The notes under the pieces are model-generated. The model was not told where the DNA came from and did no database searches. It was given only the letters and a program-made list of their open reading frames with translations. Both the position numbers and the translations under genes were made by a program. DNA of 38,618 nucleotides from an uncultured Bacillota bacterium (GTDB taxonomy: Bacteria; Bacillota_I; Bacilli_A; RF39; UBA660): NCBI GenBank assembly GCA_946617625.1, contig CAMOKF010000009.1:1-38618 (forward strand), written 5' to 3'. Below are positions 34,096 through 38,618 of the stretch, piece after piece (the first letter of the stretch is position 1; each line of letters begins with the position of its first letter).

Positions 34096-35174
34096 TTTTC
34101 TATCTCCTCCTTTATATGTTTAGATATTTCTTTTTTTATATTACATATTGGAGCTTTATGTTTGATATTCTTATATAGATCATATGCTTCTGCGGGACAT
34201 CCCCCATAACACTTTTTATATTCTTTACAATCTCCACATTCTTTCTTAATATATCTGTTTCTTTTATTTTGTATTTTTTTAATTTTTGCTTCTACTTCAT
34301 CCATAGATATTTCTTTTAGATTTCCATAGTAAAATTCATCTATTCCATATAATCTATTACATGAGTATAAATTACTATTAATATCTAAACAAATAAAATT
34401 CTTGAAACAATTATTGGAATTACTACATAATTTATCTATATAGTCACTATTTATTTCTTTTTTTAATGATGTATATAATTCATTTACTTGATGTGTTCTT
34501 ACTTTCTTTTCTTTATCATTAAACCAAATATCAAATAGATTATTAAAAAACTTTATATATTCTTCTTCGGTCATTACATCATTTATCATAAACTCATCAG
34601 TTGCAAAAACTGGTCTTATATTACATGAATAATTATTATTTCCAATAAAGTCATAGATTTCTTTTTCACATCCACTATGTTGTTTTCCTATGGACATTAT
34701 TAGTCCAAATTTAACTTTATTATCTTGTAACTTTTTTATATTTTTTATTACTGTTTCAAATGAGTTCTTTCCATTACTATATATTCTTTTACTATTTTGT
34801 TTTTCATTGCATCCATCTAGACTAATGCCTACACTAAACTTATATTTTTTAAATATTTCAATAATATCATTAGTTATCAATGTACCATTTGTCTGTATTC
34901 CTATTCTGATATTTCTTTTTTGTAATTCATTACAAAATCTATCTAATAAATCAGGTTTTATTAATAATGGTTCTCCACCATGAAATATCAATTGTTTTCT
35001 TTTTTCATTTCTAAATATTTTATCTAATGATTCTAAAATATTAGCAAATTCTTTTTCAAATTTCTTACTGGCACAATTTATTACTTTTGACTCTAATTCA
35101 TGATTATTTTTATCATAACAATATGTACATGCTAGATTGCAACTATTTGTTGGTCTAAATATTACTGTTTTCAT
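34089..35174 (-). CDS. Radical SAM/SPASM peptide maturase
   Basis: 361-aa iron-sulphur enzyme. Residues 12-19 are CNLACTYC, the CxxxCxxC site for the S-adenosylmethionine cluster. FHGGEPLL near 66 is the SAM-binding GGEP motif, and GIQTNGTLI and GISLDG follow. The C-terminal SPASM domain has CLDINSNLYSCNRL, a GNL motif, CGDCKEYKKCYGGCPAEA and a last Cys in APIC, ligands for two auxiliary clusters. The family includes anaerobic sulfatase maturases and many RiPP-modifying enzymes; no sulfatase is near, while a repeat peptide sits two genes downstream. No separate PqqD-like recognition domain is visible. It overlaps the kinase-like gene by 20 bases and the protease gene by 7. AAGG precedes the ATG. 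Confidence 0.9.
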   Translation of the reverse strand: MKTVIFRPTNSCNLACTYCYDKNNHELESKVINCASKKFEKEFANILESLDKIFRNEKRKQLIFHGGEPLLIKPDLLDRFCNELQKRNIRIGIQTNGTLITNDIIEIFKKYKFSVGISLDGCNEKQNSKRIYSNGKNSFETVIKNIKKLQDNKVKFGLIMSIGKQHSGCEKEIYDFIGNNNYSCNIRPVFATDEFMINDVMTEEEYIKFFNNLFDIWFNDKEKKVRTHQVNELYTSLKKEINSDYIDKLCSNSNNCFKNFICLDINSNLYSCNRLYGIDEFYYGNLKEISMDEVEAKIKKIQNKRNRYIKKECGDCKEYKKCYGGCPAEAYDLYKNIKHKAPICNIKKEISKHIKEEIENC

Positions 35175-35958
35175 GTTTCAACCTTCTTATCTTATTAATT
35201 GTATTATTATTTAGATAATCTCCTATATAATAATTAAACTCATTTATATTATAGTCATCATCTTTATCTTTTAATTGTCTGAATATTTTAATTAATCTTT
35301 TACTAAATATATTTTCTATTTCATTAATTTTTTCTTGATATTGTTGGTAATTATATTTTTCTACTGCTCTATCAAATATATAATCTAATAGCATTATTAC
35401 TAGAGCTTCTCTATCAAGATTTCCTTTCTTCATAAGCTTATCTTCATAATCATATCCTTTTTCTTCTACATTATGAAGATTTCTAACTAGAAAACAAATG
35501 TGTGTTGAATCATATTCATTTACTCTAGCGTCATCTAAGTCTATATATTTAGGAGTTCCATCTTTTCCAATTAAAATATTATGATGATGAAGATCTGTAA
35601 GACATATTCCTAAATTATTTAATATTTTTAAGTTATCACTTAATAATTTTAAAACTCTTATAAATTCTTTTGTATCTATTCTATCTATATACTTATAAAA
35701 ATCTATTGATTCATAATAGTCCATTTTTAATCCATAGTTATCTTCTACTTTTAATTTATTTTTAGGTGGAATAGATATTTCTTTTAATAATTCATAGTTT
35801 TCTATTAAATAGTCCATTACGTGTCTTTTAAATGGTTCCTTTTTTAAATAAATTTTATATAGATAATTATCTTTCTTATAGATAATACTTGTATTACTTT
35901 TATAATAAATATTTTTATCTAATAAAGGTTCTTTATTATATTGTAATATTTCATACAT
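35155..35958 (-). CDS. Protein-kinase-like (APH/LPS-kinase-like fold) protein
   Basis: 267-aa cytoplasmic protein with the core of a kinase fold: a candidate beta-3 lysine in NYLYKIYLKK (Lys35), the catalytic loop GICLTDLHHHNILIG (Asp122, Asn127), and PKYIDLDDARV (Asp140/Asp142) in the place of the DFG metal-binding motif. This resembles small-molecule and lipopolysaccharide-type kinases rather than typical Hanks kinases. The substrate is unknown. It overlaps its upstream neighbour by 8 bases and the radical SAM gene by 20, so it belongs to the peptide operon. A second kinase-like gene with a similar core lies 2 kb upstream at the window end. AAGGAG precedes the ATG. Confidence 0.8.
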   Translation of the reverse strand: MYEILQYNKEPLLDKNIYYKSNTSIIYKKDNYLYKIYLKKEPFKRHVMDYLIENYELLKEISIPPKNKLKVEDNYGLKMDYYESIDFYKYIDRIDTKEFIRVLKLLSDNLKILNNLGICLTDLHHHNILIGKDGTPKYIDLDDARVNEYDSTHICFLVRNLHNVEEKGYDYEDKLMKKGNLDREALVIMLLDYIFDRAVEKYNYQQYQEKINEIENIFSKRLIKIFRQLKDKDDDYNINEFNYYIGDYLNNNTINKIRRLKHENSNI

Positions 35959-36859
35959 TATTAATTCTCCTTTTAATAGTATTTATTTCTTTACTACTTA
36001 GTTCATCAAAATATTTATTAAAACATGACAATCTGGAGTATAATCTTACATCACTTATCTTTTTAAAAGATATATCTTTTGTTAAATCATTAATGTAACT
36101 ATTTAAGCATTTATCTAGATATTCATATCCATCTGTTCTATTTGATATTTTTATAGTATCTATTGGTACTTCAACTTTATCTAATAATCTATCTAATTCA
36201 TATGGATAAAAACTTTGTAGTGCATATAAATAATTAACTGTATGATAATCTAAGTTTTTACAAAATGTTTCTATACAGTTTTCATATCCATTCTTACATC
36301 CTCCACAATTATATGAACATCCATTATTAACTAATAGTTTTATTTTAAAACCACTATCATATACTTTTTTAATTAACTTAGGACTTCTTAGAAAATACTT
36401 TCCAAGTACAATTGTATCGAACTTTTTAGATATGTTTTTTAGATCTCCTATTTCAAAGTTATTGTTAAAACTATAAATTATTTCTTTATTACTAAAATTT
36501 TCTTTTACTACATCTATATGATTCTTTAAGCATGTAATTATATCTGGATTTATATCTTTTAGAACTTCTATATTTTCTTCTATATCTTCACTACTTAAAG
36601 AAGGTCTATTTAAAACACAATCTAATAGTATATTATTATCTCTAAATAACTTTATTATTTCATAGAACTTTATTACATTCTCTTTATTTTCAAATTGTTC
36701 ATGAATACTCTTTCTACTTTGAAATTTACTATTTAGTGGTGGAGAAAAATATATACTATGAATATAATCTTTATATTTATTAATAATTTGTTTATATTCT
36801 TCAATTGATATATCTAGCGATAATCCTATTGAAAATTTATTAAGTAATTTTTTATTCAT
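35951..36859 (-). CDS. TIM-barrel/U32-like protein with C-x3-C-x2-C cluster
   Basis: 302-aa soluble protein, first gene of the peptide operon. Alternating beta-alpha segments (IHSIYFSPPL, ILLDCVLNRPSL, PDIITCLKN, IIYSFNNNF, DTIVLGKYFLRSP, IKLLVNNGC) suggest a TIM barrel like that of U32 peptidases and related proteins. At residue 181 the sequence NNGCSYNCGGCKNGYENC has a C-x3-C-x2-C spacing plus Cys195 and Cys200. That spacing is like a radical SAM cluster, but placed after the barrel strands, where U32-like families carry an iron-sulphur or metal site. The catalytic function is unknown. CAGGAG precedes the ATG. A TATAAT box lies upstream. Possible second modifying enzyme of the system. Confidence 0.68.
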   Translation of the reverse strand: MNKKLLNKFSIGLSLDISIEEYKQIINKYKDYIHSIYFSPPLNSKFQSRKSIHEQFENKENVIKFYEIIKLFRDNNILLDCVLNRPSLSSEDIEENIEVLKDINPDIITCLKNHIDVVKENFSNKEIIYSFNNNFEIGDLKNISKKFDTIVLGKYFLRSPKLIKKVYDSGFKIKLLVNNGCSYNCGGCKNGYENCIETFCKNLDYHTVNYLYALQSFYPYELDRLLDKVEVPIDTIKISNRTDGYEYLDKCLNSYINDLTKDISFKKISDVRLYSRLSCFNKYFDELSSKEINTIKRRINNV

Positions 36860-36890
36860 TTGATACTCCTGTTTTTTTTATTACTTATAT

Positions 36891-36896
36891 ATTATA
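36891..36896 (-). promoter_or_regulatory. -10 box (TATAAT) for the Y-x-D peptide operon
   Basis: Perfect TATAAT on the minus strand 31 bases before the ATG of the first operon gene. The -35 region is AT-rich without a clear match. A weak 5-bp stem (TGTCT/AGACA) between ftsW and this box is not a convincing terminator. Confidence 0.4.
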
Positions 36897-36935
36897 CATT
36901 AATTGTTTTATATTTTGTCTTTTTATTTTAGACAT

Positions 36936-38021
36936 TTAATTATTTTTAGAAATATTTAATATTATTCCTATACTTGTCATACTTATTAAAAGTGATGATC
37001 CTCCATATGATAAAAATGGTAATGTTACTCCTGTTACTGGGATTAATCCTACTACTACTGATAGATTCATCATAGCTTGAAATATTATTTGAAAAGTCAT
37101 TCCAAAAGCTAAATATTTAGCAAATAAATCTTCTTGTCTTAGAGCTATTCTTATACCTCTATAAGCTATTAATATGAATAAAGTTGCTACTATAAATGAT
37201 CCTAAAACTCCAAATTCTTCTGCTATGATTGAAAATATAAAGTCTGTTTGTGGCTCAGGTAAATAAAAATGTTTCTGTATTGAATTTAAGTATCCTGTTC
37301 CAAATAACCCTTCTGGTCCTATAGCATATAAACTTTGTATTATTTGAAATCCACTACCTAAAGCATCACTCCATGGATCTATAAAAGAAGTTATTCTTGC
37401 CATTCTATATGGAGCTATTACAATTAATACTATTACTCCTATTAATCCTAGTATTCCTCCTATAAAAAAGAATTTTAAATTTGCTCCAGCAATAAATAAT
37501 AAAGAAATAATAGATATTACTATAATCATTCCTGTTCCTAAGTCTGGTTGCAACATAATAAGAGAAAAAATAAATAATGTAATTCCTAATATTGGGAATA
37601 ATCCTTTTTTATACTCTTTTATGAAACTTGTACTATTAGATAAATATTTACTTGTAAAAATTATTAAAGCAAGTTTTGCTGCTTCACTAGGTTGTATTCC
37701 TAAAGGTCCTATTCCAAACCATGATCTTGATCCATTTCTAATACTACCTATACCTGGAATTAAAACTAATATTAACAAAACAATACTAAATAATAATATT
37801 TTATTAGAATATTTATAATACAAGTTATAATCTATTTTAGAAGTTATAAATAATATTATTAATCCAACTAAAAAAAAGATAGATTGATACTTTAGATAAT
37901 GAAAACTATCATTAAATTTATATTCTGCCCATATAGATGATGATGAATAAATCATCATAAGTCCAAATATTGATAGTATAATTACTGAGAATAATAGTAC
38001 TTTATCTGTTTTTTTATTCAA
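36936..38021 (-). CDS. FtsW/RodA/SpoVE (SEDS) glycan polymerase
   Basis: Integral membrane protein of about 361 aa with some ten hydrophobic helices. Family signatures are IFGLMMIYSSSS near the N-terminus, RNGSRSWFGIGPLGIQPSEAAKLALIIF, LLQPDLGTGMII, FLPEPQTDFIFSIIAEEFG and the end PVTGVTLPFLSYGGSSLLISM. SEDS proteins polymerise lipid II into glycan strands with a class B PBP partner. FtsW acts in division, RodA in elongation. The YSSSSIWAE start and length favour an FtsW/SpoVE type, but I leave the symbol open. The track starts at GTG 38030. AGGTGAT 4 bases before the TTG at 38021 (MNKKTDKV) fits better. No PBP gene is adjacent. Confidence 0.92.
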   Translation of the reverse strand: MNKKTDKVLLFSVIILSIFGLMMIYSSSSIWAEYKFNDSFHYLKYQSIFFLVGLIILFITSKIDYNLYYKYSNKILLFSIVLLILVLIPGIGSIRNGSRSWFGIGPLGIQPSEAAKLALIIFTSKYLSNSTSFIKEYKKGLFPILGITLFIFSLIMLQPDLGTGMIIVISIISLLFIAGANLKFFFIGGILGLIGVIVLIVIAPYRMARITSFIDPWSDALGSGFQIIQSLYAIGPEGLFGTGYLNSIQKHFYLPEPQTDFIFSIIAEEFGVLGSFIVATLFILIAYRGIRIALRQEDLFAKYLAFGMTFQIIFQAMMNLSVVVGLIPVTGVTLPFLSYGGSSLLISMTSIGIILNISKNN

Positions 38022-38037
38022 TATTATCACCTATATA

Positions 38038-38043
38038 ATTATA
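38038..38043 (-). promoter_or_regulatory. -10 box (TATAAT) for the FtsW/RodA gene
   Basis: Perfect TATAAT on the minus strand, with the predicted transcript start directly at the AGGTGAT ribosome binding site. No clear -35. Confidence 0.42.
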
Positions 38044-38056
38044 TTTTTATATATAA

Positions 38057-38076
38057 AAAAAAGAACTTACGTTCTT
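38057..38076 (-). terminator. Terminator after the second kinase-like gene
   Basis: 6-bp stem AAGAAC/GTTCTT with a 4-base loop and a run of eight T on the minus strand, overlapping the stop codon. Confidence 0.75.
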
Positions 38077-38618
38077 AATAATATCTATAGTATCCAGAAT
38101 TAATAAAGTTTCTTACTTCTTCTTTTATTCTTATTTTGTCTGTTAGCATTGCTCCTCGATCTATTTTTTCTATTCTTTTTACTTTTTGTTTAAAGTCTGG
38201 TTTACCTATTGAGTCATATGCTTCTCTTATATAATTATTTTTATCTACATTTATTACACTTCTACTTAATACTATTTCAGCTTCATCATTATATAGATTA
38301 TAAATATATTGTGTACATAGTTCTAGTGCTCCTCTTAATTGTCTTTCTTTTGAACTATCATCATCTCTTATTCTAAAACTATCTAAATCACATACTTTCA
38401 TATCATCTGTTTCTGAATTAAATAAAATATTTCCTGTATGGTGATCACTATATATTAATTTATAGTTATTAAAATTCATAAATAAATCTACTATCTTTTG
38501 ACAATCTTTTAATTTTAAATCTATACTTCTATTTTTATATTTATTTAGAGATTTATAGTTTTTATACCTTACTATTCTATAACCTATTTCTTTATCATTA
38601 TCTTTTATAAAATTAGTT
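38075..38618 (-). CDS. Protein-kinase-like protein, 5' part beyond window end
   Basis: The track lists an ORF from 38479, but the frame stays open to the last base (reading ...FIKDNDKEIGYRIVRYKNY...), so this is the C-terminal part of a longer protein. It carries a kinase-like core: LIYSDHHTGNILF (catalytic Asp and Asn) and MKVCDLDSFRIRD in place of the DFG motif. The core resembles that of the gene at 35155, suggesting two members of one family on both sides of ftsW. The C-terminal part is charged and ends NSGYYRYY. The substrate is unknown. Confidence 0.75.
   Translation of the reverse strand, partial: TNFIKDNDKEIGYRIVRYKNYKSLNKYKNRSIDLKLKDCQKIVDLFMNFNNYKLIYSDHHTGNILFNSETDDMKVCDLDSFRIRDDDSSKERQLRGALELCTQYIYNLYNDEAEIVLSRSVINVDKNNYIREAYDSIGKPDFKQKVKRIEKIDRGAMLTDKIRIKEEVRNFINSGYYRYY

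Noticed and set aside
34089-35174. Anaerobic sulfatase-maturing enzyme
   Set aside because: The motifs would allow it, but no sulfatase is in the window, and tight overlap with a protease and repeat peptide favours a peptide maturase. It cannot be fully excluded without a profile search.
36900-36935. Terminator between ftsW and the peptide operon
   Set aside because: Only a 5-bp TGTCT/AGACA stem with a large loop and no proper T tract, so not annotated; readthrough from ftsW is possible.

Overview
The window is very AT-rich DNA, densely packed with genes, nearly all on the minus strand. TGA is used as a stop codon (ends of the tyrosine phosphatase and yceD genes). Cell-wall genes (murE, ftsW/rodA type, pgeF type), AddAB, yceD-rpmF and strong AGGAGG/AGGTGAT ribosome binding sites point to a low-GC, walled, Gram-positive-type bacterium. 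My inference is an uncultured, reduced-genome gut Bacilli/Erysipelotrichia/RF39-like lineage; no rRNA or other marker here settles this.

Layout, left to right. (1) 1-5557: the left edge carries a minus-strand promoter and a short GC-richer transcript running off the window. It is followed by an envelope cluster read leftwards: PgeF-like protein, MurE, a strong terminator, an unknown helical protein, VanZ-like protein, Wzx-type flippase, and a small unknown protein. (2) 5666-6568: an arginase-family ureohydrolase, the only convincing plus-strand gene, shares a bidirectional terminator with its convergent neighbour. (3) 6582-8470: two surface proteins with the same N-terminal signal and TasA/camelysin-like domain, one of them reduced to that domain. 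(4) 8531-14380: operon addB-addA-low-molecular-weight phosphatase. (5) 14455-25288: a pseudopilin region. Three giant prepilin-like proteins (about 970, 900 and 790 aa) have a type IV pilin N-terminus fused to long arrays of Ig-like, partly cysteine-rich modules. They are accompanied by three paralogous membrane-anchored proteins of unknown family and one small membrane protein, in three transcription units with near-consensus promoters. (6) 25362-26626: membrane protein-yceD-rpmF. The L32 protein carries a nine-residue N-terminal extension that looks like the Prp-cleaved leader of ribosomal protein L27. (7) 26696-33006: MYG1-family protein, PgaB/IcaB-type deacetylase with DUF5011-like domains, a third TasA-like surface protein, and two overlapping flavoprotein genes. 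(8) 33114-36859: a five-gene, fully overlapping operon encoding a TIM-barrel/U32-like Cys-motif protein, a kinase-like protein, a radical SAM/SPASM maturase, a Clp-fold SDH-type serine protease, and a 69-aa peptide with nine Y-x-D triads plus one H-W-D. This is the best candidate for an undescribed system, probably a RiPP. (9) 36936-38618: FtsW/RodA-type protein and a second kinase-like protein cut by the window end.

Functionally the window is dominated by cell envelope biogenesis and surface display: wall precursor synthesis and editing, glycan flipping and deacetylation, and pseudopilin-anchored stalks. DNA repair and translation genes make up much of the rest. No tRNA, rRNA, CRISPR, transposase or phage gene was seen, and no gene-free stretch exceeds 300 bases. 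The prepilin peptidase, pilus ATPase and SipW-like peptidase that these surface proteins would need are not in the window.
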